In this document: positions 34,365 to 45,044 of the stretch, one piece after another
Numbering within the stretch: position 1 is the stretch's first letter
Layout of the letters: every line of letters starts with the position of its first letter
Assembly (NCBI RefSeq): GCF_904849725.1
Contig: NC_058521.1
Location: forward strand, 558,764,176 to 558,828,175
Reading direction: 5' to 3'
Length of the DNA stretch: 64,000 nt
From: Hordeum vulgare subsp. vulgare
Lineage: Eukaryota > Streptophyta > Magnoliopsida > Poales > Poaceae
The notes under the pieces: generated by a model
What the model saw: only the letters and a program-made list of their open reading frames with translations
Databases searched by the model: none
What the model was told of the DNA's origin: nothing
Position numbers and translations under genes: made by a program

Positions 34365-36194
34365 TGTTGGAATTATGCCCTAGAGGCAATAATAAATATA
34401 GTTATTATTATAATTCCTGTATCAAGATAATCGTTTATTATCCATGCTATAATTGTATTGAATGAAGACTCATTTACATGTGTGGATACATAGACAAAAC
34501 ACTGTCCCTAGCAAGCCTCTAGTTGGCTAGCCAGTTGATCAAAGATAGTCAGTGTCTTCTGATTATGAACAAGGTGTTGTTGCTTGATAACTGGATCACA
34601 TCATTAGGAGAATCACGTGATGGACTAGACCCAAACTAATAGACGTAGCATGTTGATCGTGTCATTTTGTTGCTACCGTTTTTCTGCGTGTCAAGTATTT
34701 GTTCCTATGACCATGAGATCATATAACTCACTAACACCAGAGGAATACTTTGTGTGTATCAAACGTCGCAACATAACTGGGTGACTATAAAGATGCTCTA
34801 CAGGTATCTCCGAAGGTGTTCGTTGAATTAGTATGGATCAAGACTGGGATTTGTCACTCCGTGTGACGGAGAGGTATCTCGGGGCCCACTCGGTAATACA
34901 ACATCACACACAAGCCTTGCAAGCAATGTGACTTAGTGTAAGTTGCGGGATCTTGTATTACGGAACGAGTAAAGAGACTTGCCGGTAAACGAGATTGAAA
35001 TAGGTATGCGGATACTGACGATCGAATCTCGGGCAAGTAACATACCGAAGGACAAAGGGAATGACATACGGGATTATATGAATCCTTGGCACTGAGGTTC
35101 AAACGATAAGATCTTCGTGGAATATGTAGGATCCAATATGGGCATCCAGGTCCCGCTATTGGATATTGACCGAGGAGTCTCTCGGGTCATGTCTACATAG
35201 TTCTCGAACCCGCAGGGTCTGCACACTTAAGGTTCGACGTTGTTTTATGCGTATTTGAGTTATATGGTTGGTTACCAAATGTTGTTCGGAGTCCCGGATG
35301 ATATCACGGACGTCATGAGGGTTTCCGGAATGGTCCGGAAACGAAGATTGATATATAGGATGACCTCATTTGATTACTGGAAGGTTTTCGGTGTTACCGG
35401 GAATGTACCGGGAATGACGAATGGGTTCCGGGAGTTCACCGGGGGGGGGGGGGGGGAACCCACCCCGGGGAAACCCATAGGCCTTGGGGGTGGCACACCA
35501 GCCCTTAGTGGGCTGGTGGGATAGCTCAAGAAGGCCCTATGCGCCATCAGAAGAAAATCAAAGAGAAAAGAAAAAAAAAGGAGGAGGTGGGAAAGGGAAG
35601 AAGGACTCCACCCACCAAACCAAGTTGGACTCGGTTTGGGGGGGGGAGACCTTCCCCCCTTGGCTCGGCCGACTCCCTTGGGGCTCCTTGAGCCCCAAGG
35701 CAAGGCTCCCCCTCTTCCCCCTATATATACGGAGGTTTTAGGGCTGATTTGAGACGACTTTTCCACGGCAGCCCGACCACATACCTCCACGGTTTTTCCT
35801 CTAGATCGCGTTTCTGCGGAGCTCGGGCGGAGCCCTGCTGAGACAAGATCATCACCAACCTCCGGAGCGTCGTCATGCTGCCAGAGAACTCTTCTACCTC
35901 TCCGTCTCTCTTGCTGGATCAAGAAGGCCGAGATCATCGTCGAGCTGTACGTGTGCTGAACACGGAGGTGCCGTCCGTTCGGCACTAGATCGTGGGACTG
36001 ATCGCGGGACGGTTCACGGGGCGGATCGAGGGACGTGAGGACGTTCCACTACATCAACCGCGTTCACTAACGCTTCTGCTGTACGGTCTACAAGGGTACG
36101 TAGATCACACATCCCCTCTCGTAGATGGACATCACCATGATAGGTCTTTGTGCGCGTAGAATTTTTTTTGTTTCCCATGCGACGTTCCCCAACA
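34365..36194 (+). repeat. solo BARE-1/Angela LTR
   Basis: 1830 bp from TGTTGGAATTATGCCC to TTCCCCAACA, with a perfect GTTGA duplication on both sides and no internal region. The TATATATA box is at 35722-35729. A poly-G run (~16) lies at about 35441-35456. This is the product of recombination between the two LTRs of an inserted element. It interrupts RNase H codons of the chromovirus, so it is younger than that insertion. Confidence 0.97.
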
Positions 36195-36199
36195 GTTGA
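36195..36199. repeat. target site duplication GTTGA (right)
   Basis: Identical to 34360-34364. Confidence 0.9.
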
Positions 36200-37897
36200 A
36201 TCTCAGACAAAGGAGATGGTTGGAACTCATCAAGGATTATGATATGAGATTGCACTATCATCCCGGGAAGGCAAATGTAGTAGCTGATGCGTTAAGTCGC
36301 AAGAGTCATGTCAACACACTCATAACCAAAGGATTGCCCGAGGAGTTGGCCGAAGATCTTCGCGAGCTATGCTTGGAGATAGTTCCGAAGGGTTATGTAG
36401 CAGCATTGGAAATTCAGTCTACCCTGATGAGTAAGATCAGAGAAGCTCAGAAGTCTGACACAGAGGTTTTCGAGATAAAGGAAAGAATGAGCAAGGGAAA
36501 GGCCAAAGGATTTCGTGAGGATGAGCACGATACCTTATGGTTTGAGGATCGCGTATATGTGCCCAATGACCCTGAGATCAGGAAGTTGATTCTGCAGGAG
36601 GCACATGATTCACCATATTCGATTCACCCAGGAAATACCAAGATGTATCTGGATTTGAAAGACAGTTTCTGGTGGACTGAAATGAAGAAGGATATTGCGG
36701 AGTGTGTGGCCGTTTGTGATGTTTGTCAGAGAGTGAAGGCAGAGCATCAGAAGCCAGCAGGATTGCTACAGCCATTGCCGATACCCGAATGGAAGTGGGA
36801 CAAGCTAGGCATGGATTTCATCACGGGATTACCCCGAACGCGTTTAGGCTATGACTCGACTTGGGTTGTAGTCGACCGTTTGATGAAGGTAGCTCATTTC
36901 ATACCAGTAAAGACTACTTACAACAGTGCTAAGTTGGCAAAGATATACATGACCAGGATCGTATGTCTGCATGGAGTTCCGAGAGCCATTGTATCAGATA
37001 GAGGAACCTAGTTAACCTCAAAGTTCTGGAATCAGTTGCACGAAACCTTGGGAACCAGGCTAGAGTTCAGTACATCCTTTCATCCACAGACAGATGGATA
37101 GACCGAGAGAGTCAACCAGATTCTGGAGGACATGCTGAGAGCTTGTGCACTAGATTATGGATCTAGTTGGGATGACAATTTCCCGTACGCGGAGTTCTCC
37201 TACAACAACAGCTATCAAGCCAGTTTAAAGATGGCCCCTTTCGAAGCTTGGTACGGGAGAAGGTGCACGACACCGTTGTTATGGGACGAAGTTGGAGACC
37301 GTCAGCTGTTCGGACCAGATTTGATTAAGGAATCTGAAGAAAAGGTTAAGTTGATTCGTGATAGACTGAAGGTAGCCCAGTCCAGACAGAAGAGCTATGC
37401 GGATTCAAAACGCAAGGAGACAGTTCATGAAGTCGGAGACAGAGTTTATTTTCGCGTGTCCCCACTTCGAGGAGTTAAGCGTTTTGGAGTTAAAGGAAAA
37501 TTAGCACCACGTTTTGTGGGACCATACAAAGTTCTGGAACGTATGGGAGAAGTTGCTTACAAGTTGGAATTTCTGGAAGGATTGTCGGGAGTTCACGATG
37601 TCTTCCATGTTTCCCAGTTGAAAAAGTGCCATGCAGAGATGGCCGATATTCCTCTAAGAGATATAGTACCACTGGAAGCAATTCAGTTGGATAGTGATTT
37701 GACCTACGAGGAGAAACCAGAGAAGATTCTCGAGTATGCCAGCCGAGTCACACGCAACAAGGTTATCAAGTTCTGCAAAGTTCAATGGAGCCACCATACC
37801 GACGAAGAAGCAACCTGGGAACGAGAGGAGAATCTACGGAAAGATCACCCGCACCTATTTTCTAGCCAACCCGAATCTCGAGGGCGAGATTCATCTT

Positions 37898-37908
37898 AAG
37901 GGGATAGG
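37898..37908 (+). other. polypurine tract of chromovirus
   Basis: AAGGGGATAGG lies two bases before the 3' LTR. It overlaps the pol stop codon. Confidence 0.75.
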
Positions 37909-37910
37909 TT

Positions 37911-40310
37911 TGTAAAATCCCAAATTTCCAATTTGGAATGTTATTGCATTAGAGCATCTTGCATATCATATTTTATTTGCATAATTTCTGATCCTAAAAA
38001 TTCTAAGCAACTCAAGGACCCTTGGAGAGAGTTGGGAATTTATTTATTTTCATATTGGGATTTTCTCAAATAATGAAAAGAGGATCATTGGTTTTTAATT
38101 ATTTTCTCTTCAAATATTTCATATATAAAAATATGAGAGAGGGGATAAAATGACTTTCCCAAAATTTAAAAATATTTGAGAGGAAATATTAAAGCCAAAT
38201 AATAATTTTTATTTAATTTTTATTTGCTATTTTATTGGATTTATGAAAATACGTGTTTTTCAAAATATTATTTCGGCCTTTTAAAAATGTCCACGTTGTA
38301 GAGCTCATTTTTAGGAGTCCGGCAAAATTTGTTTCATCGAAATCGGAGTTCGTATGGACTTCCTTTTTAATTTTCTATCTCGTCCGATTTAAAAAAAAGA
38401 ACCGACCCCGGAGGCCTATATAAGCCGCCCCCCTGCGCGCAAACCCTAGCCGCCGCTCGCCGCCGATCACCGCCACTCGCCGGAGCACGCCGCCCGAGGT
38501 AGAAAAAAATATTTTTTCAGATTTTTTTTTGGTTTATTTAATTAACGGACGTTCGTGTGTACGTTCGTTTTAACGAACATTGTTCGTTAATTAATTTTAG
38601 ACGACGAATGTTCGTTCGTCCGTCCGTTCGTCAGATTTATTTTCGGGGATTTTTTTTGCGATTAATTTCGATCGCGATTTCTGATCCGAATTTCGTTTTA
38701 GTATAACTTTTTGCTCGTTTATCGAAATCAGGTGATTCAAACGCCCAGATTTTCTATACAAAAATCTCTTTCCGATTAATCGACTTGCACAAGGTTTCTG
38801 TAAATAATTTTTTTACTTTAGTCCAGATTAGTAAACGAGTTTCGTTTCTTTCGTAGTTTGAGTTTCGTTGATCCATTTGATTTGATTCTTTTTGCAAACC
38901 GGAGTTCTTTACTTGAACTTTCTGGTTAGATCTTATTCGATTTTACCCGTGCATCTATATTTTTGCTTATGTGTGCTATTGTTTGTTGCGATAGAATACC
39001 TGGATTGTGAAGCGTGCTACTATGAGTCCCTAGGTTTTGCGGATCATCATCAAGGCAAGTAACACTTTGATCATATCCCTTATTATCCAGTTTTATTGCA
39101 TTAGATCCACCCACACACATTGCATGGTTAGGATCTAATTAACATGTGGGTATTTGGAAGTAGATAGAGGTAGAACCTATTACCTGTTTACTATCAAACT
39201 TTTGGGAGTTACTTCTACGTTGCTATTATTGCTATGCTATGCTCGTAGACGTTATTGGGTGAGTGATTCCATGACAGATGTGAGTATTGTTAATTAAAGA
39301 TTAACTTAAGGCGGCTACTTAAATACACATCTAGGTGGATTGCTTGAGGCACCCTGGAATCCCCACTGGCTGTCAGGATATCCTGGGGGAACCGTGTGAT
39401 CATCCTAAGGTCCGCCACCCAGCTTCAAAGGGCTCATAAGACTATTCATACCTGAAACTTACGTGTGCAGCCGCAAGCTATTATGGGCTCTAGCATAGTT
39501 GAGTAAGTTGTGTGAAGCTCTCGAAGTGGTAGACTAGGAGATGTAGAGGGTATAGGTGGTACGGTCTACCCAGAAGTAGAGAGTTAATGCTTCAGAAAGA
39601 CTGTGTCTCGAATTCTCCGACCATGCATGTATTTCGAGTCTTGTGGGAAAAGTGCACAACCTCTGCAGAGTGTACAAACTAACCATGATTAGCCGTGTCC
39701 CAAGTTATGGACATCTTGAGTATCTGGTTCTTGGATTTTCATGTGTATCTCAACACTCTAAATTAATTTGCGGGTTAATGATGATTATTTTGGGAATTGA
39801 GTTGGAGGAACCTTCTCATTGTTTAATAACTAACAACATAGTTAAATAAACTTTGTTCCACTAATATAGGAAGAAATTTGGCTTTATGAAAAACTGTTAA
39901 CCATAGAGCTTTCCACCAGCCAAATATGCATGTAGATATAGCTTTTATTTCTGTTCACTCTCTATGTGTTACCTTGCCGGCATATTCCATGTGCTGACCC
40001 GTTTCGGGCTTCAACGTTCATGTTGTAGACTTTTCAGATATCGAGTAAGTGCCATAGGTCGTTGTTTTGCACTCAGCTATGTCATTGGAGTTGATGGACC
40101 TACTTTATCTTCCAAGCCTTCCGCTGTTATCATACTTAGATGGCCTTAGGCCATATTATTGTAATAAGTTCTCTTTGAGACATTCGTTGTAATATGTGTG
40201 TGATTGCTACTCTGTTATAATACCCATCGAAGTACTGTGCGTGTCAGCATACTGATCCAGGGATGACACAGATGCATAGAGACTGGACTGGTTGAGGTCT
40301 GGTCGCTACA
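37911..40310 (+). repeat. 3' LTR of chromovirus
   Basis: TGTAAAATCCCAAATTTCC to GGTCGCTACA, 2400 bp. TATATAA at 38417-38423. It contains about 107 bp (38106-38212) and about 270 bp (38931-39205) absent from the 5' LTR. An ORF of 68 codons is present in both LTRs only because the LTRs are duplicates. Confidence 0.85.
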
Positions 40311-40315
40311 CCCTC
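40311..40315. repeat. target site duplication CCCTC (right)
   Basis: It follows the chromovirus LTR and matches 18643-18647. Confidence 0.8.
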
Positions 40316-40895
40316 ATCATGGATTCATAAGGCAATCTCATTTTCTTTCTAGGAAAGTGCTCCATGCCCTTCTTTAAAGGAAATTGAAATATAATATTCC
40401 CTTCCTTCATATCGATGATAGCATCGATAGTCCTTAGTAAAGGTATACCAAGAATAATAGGACATGTAGGATTGCAATCAATGTCAAGCACAATGAAATC
40501 CACAGGTACATAGTTCCTATTTGCAATAATAATAACATCATTGATCCTTCCCATGGGTTTCTTGACAGTAGAATCCTCAAGATGCAAATTAAGAGAACAC
40601 TCTTCAATCTCATTAAAACCCAGAACATCACATAAAGACTTTAGAATCGCGGAAACACTAGCACCCAAATCACACAAAACATTGCATTCATAGTTTTTAT
40701 TTTGAGTTTGATAGTAGGTTCCCACTCATCATGAAGCTTTCTAGGGATAGAGACTTCCAATTCAAGTTTCTCTTCAAGAGATTTTATCATGGCTTCGACG
40801 ATATGATCGGTAAAGGCCTTGTTTTGGCTATAAGCGTGTGGAGAGTTTAACATGGATTGCATCAAGGAAATGCATTCAATCAAGGAGCAACTATA
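40316..40895 (-). pseudogene. element H aspartic protease region
   Basis: The minus-strand frame from 40725 has a retroviral-type protease with LCDLGASVSAI (Asp codon 40671-40669) and later FIVLDIDCNPTCPIILGIPL. A different frame from 40883 to 40641 encodes the upstream linker (SIPRKLHDEWEP), so there is a frameshift between about 40725 and 40660. The downstream continuation of H is at 18647-16741, across the nested insertions. Gag and the 5' LTR of H are missing: at about 40896 the sequence switches to LTR-C. The frame is broken and no RT is present. Confidence 0.7.
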
Positions 40896-42369
40896 AAGGG
40901 GAAAGCGTGATGCAGCACAGGAGCAGTAAGTATTTCCCTCAGTTTGAGAACCAAGGTATCAATCCAGTAGGAGAATCTCGTCAAGTCCAGAGTACCAGCA
41001 CAAACACAAAGAGCTCGCACCCAACGCTATAAAGGGGTTATCAATCCCTTCAAGATTGATTGCAAAGTGAGATCTGAAGGCGGAAAGTGCAACGAAGAAA
41101 AAGTGTAAGGCTGAAAATATGGTGTGGAGTAGACCCGGGGGCCATAGTGTTCACTAGAGGCTTCTCTCAAAATAGCAAATATTACGGTGGGTGAACAAAT
41201 TACTGTCGAGCAATTGATAGAACCGCGCAAAGTCATGACGATATCTAAGGCAATGATCATACATATAGGCATCACGTCCGAGACAAGTAGACCGATACTT
41301 TATGCATCTACTACTATTACTCCACACATCGACCACTATCCAGCATGCATCTAGTGTATTGAGTTCATGACGAATAGAGTAACGCCTTAAGCAAGATGAC
41401 ATGATGTAGAGGGATAAGCTCAAACCAATGATGAAAACCCCATCTTTTTACCCTTGATGGCAACAACACGATGCATGCCTCGCTACCTCTTCTGTCACTG
41501 GGTGAGGTCACCGCACGGTATGAACCCAAAACCAAGCACTTCTCCCATTGCAAGAACCATAGATCAAGTTGGCTAAGAAAAACCCACAACTCGAAGAGAA
41601 TTACAAGGATACGAAATCATGCATAAGAGAGGTCAGAAGAAACTCAAATAAGATTCATAGGTAATCTGATCATAAATCCACAATTCATCGGATCTCGACA
41701 AACACACCGCAAAAGAAGATTACATCGGATAGATCTCCATGAAGATCATGGAGAACTTAGTATTGAAGATCCAAGAGAGAGAAGAAGCCATCTAGATACT
41801 AGTTATGGACCCGTAGGTCTATGGTGAACTACTCACGCATCATGGGAGAGGTCATGGTGTTGATGAAGAAGCCCTCTGTATCCGAATCCCCCTCCGGCAG
41901 GGCACCAGAACGTGCCCCAGATGGGATCTTGCGAAGACAGAAGCTTGCGGCGGCTGAAAAGTACTTTCGATGATCTCCTGATTTTTTTCTCAGATTTTAG
42001 GGAATTTATAGGCGAAAGACCTAGGGCAGAGGTGGCCCAGGGAACCCACAAGCCTGGGAGGCGCGGGCCACCATGGCCGCGGCTAGGGGGCTTGTGAGGT
42101 CCCTATTGGCCCCTGCCCTAATTCTCAGGCTTCCCGACCTTCTTCTGTTTCGGAAAAAAAATCTTCTTGGCAGTTTCGTTCCGTTTGGACTCCGTTTAAA
42201 ATCCTCCTCTGAAAGGGGTCAAAAACATGGGAAAAACAGGAACTGGCACTTGGCACTGAGTTAATAAGTTAGTCCCAAAAAATATATAAAAGGCATACAA
42301 AACATCCAAAGTTTGACAAGATAATAGCATGAAACCATCAAAAATTATAGATACGTTGGAGACGTATCA
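40896..42369 (-). repeat. LTR-C copy, minus strand, lacking its last ~45 bp
   Basis: It ends GATACGTTGGAGACGTATCA, the complement of the LTR-C start TGATACGTCTCCAAC. The minus-strand TATA box TATAAAT is at 42010-42004, directly after the inverted repeat 42025-42118. The inner end is cut at the junction with element H, in the short shared string ATAAAGGGG. The flanking GTAGG (42370-42374) would be its target duplication, but no partner is visible. Confidence 0.75.
42025..42118. repeat. GC-rich inverted repeat (LTR-C minus copy)
   Basis: Contains CCCACAAGCCTGGGAGGCGC and GGCCGCGGCTAGGGGGCTTG as opposing arms. It lies about 15 bp upstream of the minus-strand TATAAAT. Confidence 0.75.
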
Positions 42370-43136
42370 GTAGGTCATGACGAGACCCTACAATTAAAGG
42401 TGCCTACGCGTCATCAAAGGTACTGGATCGGAGTGCCTGGCAGGTACGAGCGTCGGCGGCCACTCTGCTGACCTACCCCGGCTCTGATCCATCACCCAGC
42501 ATAGTGTCGGACCGTCAATCTCCCACTCCGTTACTGCACTCGGCGTGGGGAATAGTGGAGGCGGCCGTACTATCTGCCCATGACGAATCTCGCTGGACAA
42601 CGCCGGACGTACAGCGCGTGCTCGGTGTCAACCTTACGCGTGGACTTCATTGGCTAGCCGGCGGGTCCCACAGCCAGACGAGACCTCGTAGCCGACGGGC
42701 CCCTCAAGCGACAAGACAAGACCCTCGTGGGCCCCCTGGCCAGCCAGTGAGGCTGCCAGCCGGGTCCCACTCTTGTACCCTTTATCCATATTGTAGGCCG
42801 GTGGGTTCGTCTATAAAACCCCCCGGTCACCCTCCATGCAGAGGGTCGTTCGAACAACATATCACACTCACCAACCACATAGAGAGAGGCAGAGACAAGT
42901 CGGCTGCTCCCCTCTTCCTCCTCCTCAACACAACTCCAGGAGCAACCTTGTAATCCATCCATATACATCATACACTCCGGCAAGACTAGGGGTATTATCT
43001 CTATGGAGAGCCCCGAACCTGGGTACATCGTGCGTCCCATGCTTATACCAACCTCGTCCCGAGCGCCCTCCATTGTCCCTTCGGTTCTCACCGACTTTAG
43101 CCTACCTATGGCATATGTTGTGAGTATTCACCGACA
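42370..43136 (+). repeat. unidentified LTR, 3' part (Gypsy-like)
   Basis: TATA box TATAAAA at 42812-42818. Downstream it has the C-rich leader style of Gypsy LTRs and ends TATTCACCGACA at 43136, where LINE sequence begins abruptly inside an RT motif. The left end is missing because LTR-C abuts at 42369. It could be a solo LTR or the 3' LTR of a truncated element. The likely right target duplication is AACTA (43137-43141). Confidence 0.55.
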
Positions 43137-44668
43137 AACTACTTTGGGGATAAGAGCAATGACGCCAAAGTTGAGCCTTCCAATGTCCAGAGTGCCAATA
43201 TAGAACTCATGGAACATGGGCATGATGACCGGGCGCAGGATCCCCCAGAATCTCTGGAAGAAAACTACCGGGAGACCATCCGGCCCCGGGTCCAAGCAGG
43301 CCTTCATAGAGGCAATCGCCTGACCCACCTCCTCGGGGGAGAACGGGAGAGTAAGCTCCGCATTCTCCGTGTCGGACACCTGATCAGCAATCGGCCAGAA
43401 GTCCTCACAAAGGGAGGTGCCTCCACGCGGCTCAGCCAAGAAGAACTCCTTATAGAAGGAGTATATATGGGATGACATGTCCTCTGGGCTCTCCAGGAGA
43501 ACATCCCCATCCCAGAGGAAAGGAATGGCACATTTCCGCCTACGGCCATTAGCAATGGCCTGAAAGTAGGCGGTGTTCGCATCACCCTTTAGGAGCCAGT
43601 TCTGACCCCCTCGACACTGCGAGAACAGCTCCTCGCTCTTGAAGATGTCCATGAGCGAGGTCTCGAGGGAGTATCTCCGGAGCTAGTCGTCCGGGGACAG
43701 ACTCGACCCGTGTGCCAAGTCATCGAGTACCTTAATCTGACCCAGCAAGACCCCTTTACGGGCCCGGAGGTCAGCGCCCAAGTTTGATCCCCAGCCCTTC
43801 ATGGCCTGTCGAGCCAACTTAGCACAATGGTGCCATATATCCACCACACAGAAGACGCGAGGCGGGGACGAGACCGCCAGACGCCAACGTTTATGAACCA
43901 GCTTACAAAAACCAGGTTGCTCCAGCCACAACGTTTCAAAGCGGAAGCGACGGGGTCTAGGGGGGAACCTTCCCCCAACGAGAACATCAGGGGCGTATGG
44001 TCGGAGCCAATCCGCGTGACCGCCTTAAGGCCACAAAGAGGGAACATCACTTCCCATTGGCCCGACACAAAGACCCGATCTAAGACACTCTGGATGGGGT
44101 CCGTCTGTTCATTCGACCACGTGAACCTAGCCCCAATGCGGGCTATCTCACGGAGCACCAGGTCCGCAATGCAGTCATTGAAGAGACGCATTCGGGCCCG
44201 ATCCACATTAGGAGAGCTTTTATCAGAAGCCCACCTAATGAGGTTAAAGTCGGCAGCCACCACCACCGGAGTGGTGCACCTCTCCACCTTGTTTTTCAAC
44301 TCGGCAAGGAAGTCAGCAGAGCGGCCATGGTCCGTCGGACCATAAACGATAATCACCTCCCAACTGAGGTGAACTCGTCGGTCACTGACGAACATGCTCA
44401 CGAAGAATTCCCCATGGTCCATGTCCTCAACCGATAACGCATCTTACCTAACACCGAGCAAGATTCCCCCAGAGTGGCCTGCAGCAGGTAGCCACTGCCA
44501 GGCAAACTGGTGACAGGAAAGCCTCTGGAGCTCGTGCATGCTAAAATCCCGACGAATCGTCTTGTGCAAATCCACTATGTCAATCTCTTCCTGTCGCATA
44601 TACTCGATGAGCTACCGCCGTCGGCCAGTGAGGCCGAAGCCCCTGATGTTCCAACATAGGACCTTCAT
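43137..44668 (-). pseudogene. LINE ORF2: endonuclease and N-terminal RT, truncated
   Basis: Starts MKVLCWNIRGFGLTG at 44668, the canonical opening of plant LINE endonucleases. APE-type motifs follow: VIIVYGPTD, VVVAADFNLIRW, FTWSN and RIGSDHTPL. The linker to RT includes NWLLKGDANTAYFQAIANGR. RT block 0/1 (DPGPDGLPVVFFQRFW) is present, and the sequence stops at LIPKV. In-frame stops occur near 44613, 44445 and 43683, and a frameshift lies near 43930. The endonuclease would nick target DNA and RT would copy the RNA at the nick. This copy is inactive. Confidence 0.85.
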
Positions 44669-45044
44669 TTAATAACCTCAGCTTGGTTCCTAGGCCCCGC
44701 AAGAGGGGCCGAGCTAGCCTGTATGTCAATCGCGGGACCAGGGATAACCTTACCGGGCGGCCATGACGCCCCCGCACAGAGGGGGCAGTCGTGGCTCCCG
44801 GTCCGAGGGAGGCGGACCGGGAGCTAGACCCACACACCTCTAAACGATGCTCCGTGGGGTTGAGACGTGTGGGGGGCGTCCGTGTAGCACCCTCTGCTGG
44901 GAGGGGACCAACAGGGATGTCCCAGCCACAGTCACCAATGAGAGGGCCGCACCACCCCTGGTCTCTCTATGACCAGGGTCAGTGGTCCCCTGGGAGCTGG
45001 GTTCACCACGTGTGACATTGGCACAGGCTTCCGCCAGTGCCCCC
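44669..45044. other. LINE inter-ORF region
   Basis: Spacer between the ORF1 stop (45045) and the ORF2 start (44668). GC-rich, with no supported ORF. Confidence 0.5.

Larger units (their letters stand above)
32732..37899 (+). pseudogene. pol of chromovirus: protease, RT, RNase H, integrase with chromodomain; interrupted by solo LTR
   Basis: Protease active site FDTGASHS at 32756-32779. RT has FIDD (33689-33700) and the [14 protein letters not shown] and [12 protein letters not shown] motifs. RNase H ([18 protein letters not shown]) is cut at 34364 by a solo BARE LTR and resumes at 36195 (RRWLELIKDYDMRLHYHPGK, ADALSR). Integrase has the zinc finger (HPGNTKM, CDVCQRVK) and core (MDFITGLP, SDRGT). 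Two in-frame TAG codons (37009-37011 and 37099-37101) look like CAG to TAG changes, the second just before the catalytic Glu region. The C-terminus has GPYKVL and a chromodomain (YASRVTRNKVIKFCKVQW..EATWE), which in this family directs insertion to heterochromatin. Stop 37897-37899. Confidence 0.85.
28587..40310 (+). mobile_element. Tekay/Del-type chromovirus (Gypsy) with a nested solo BARE LTR
   Basis: LTRs at 28587-30634 and 37911-40310 bracket an initiator-Met primer site, an upstream ORF, gag, pol with a C-terminal chromodomain, and a polypurine tract. The integrase chromodomain and the RT type ([10 protein letters not shown]) fit the Tekay/Del chromovirus clade. Right target duplication CCCTC (40311-40315). 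The gag-pol is disrupted by several stops, frameshifts and the solo LTR, so the element is dead. Confidence 0.85.
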
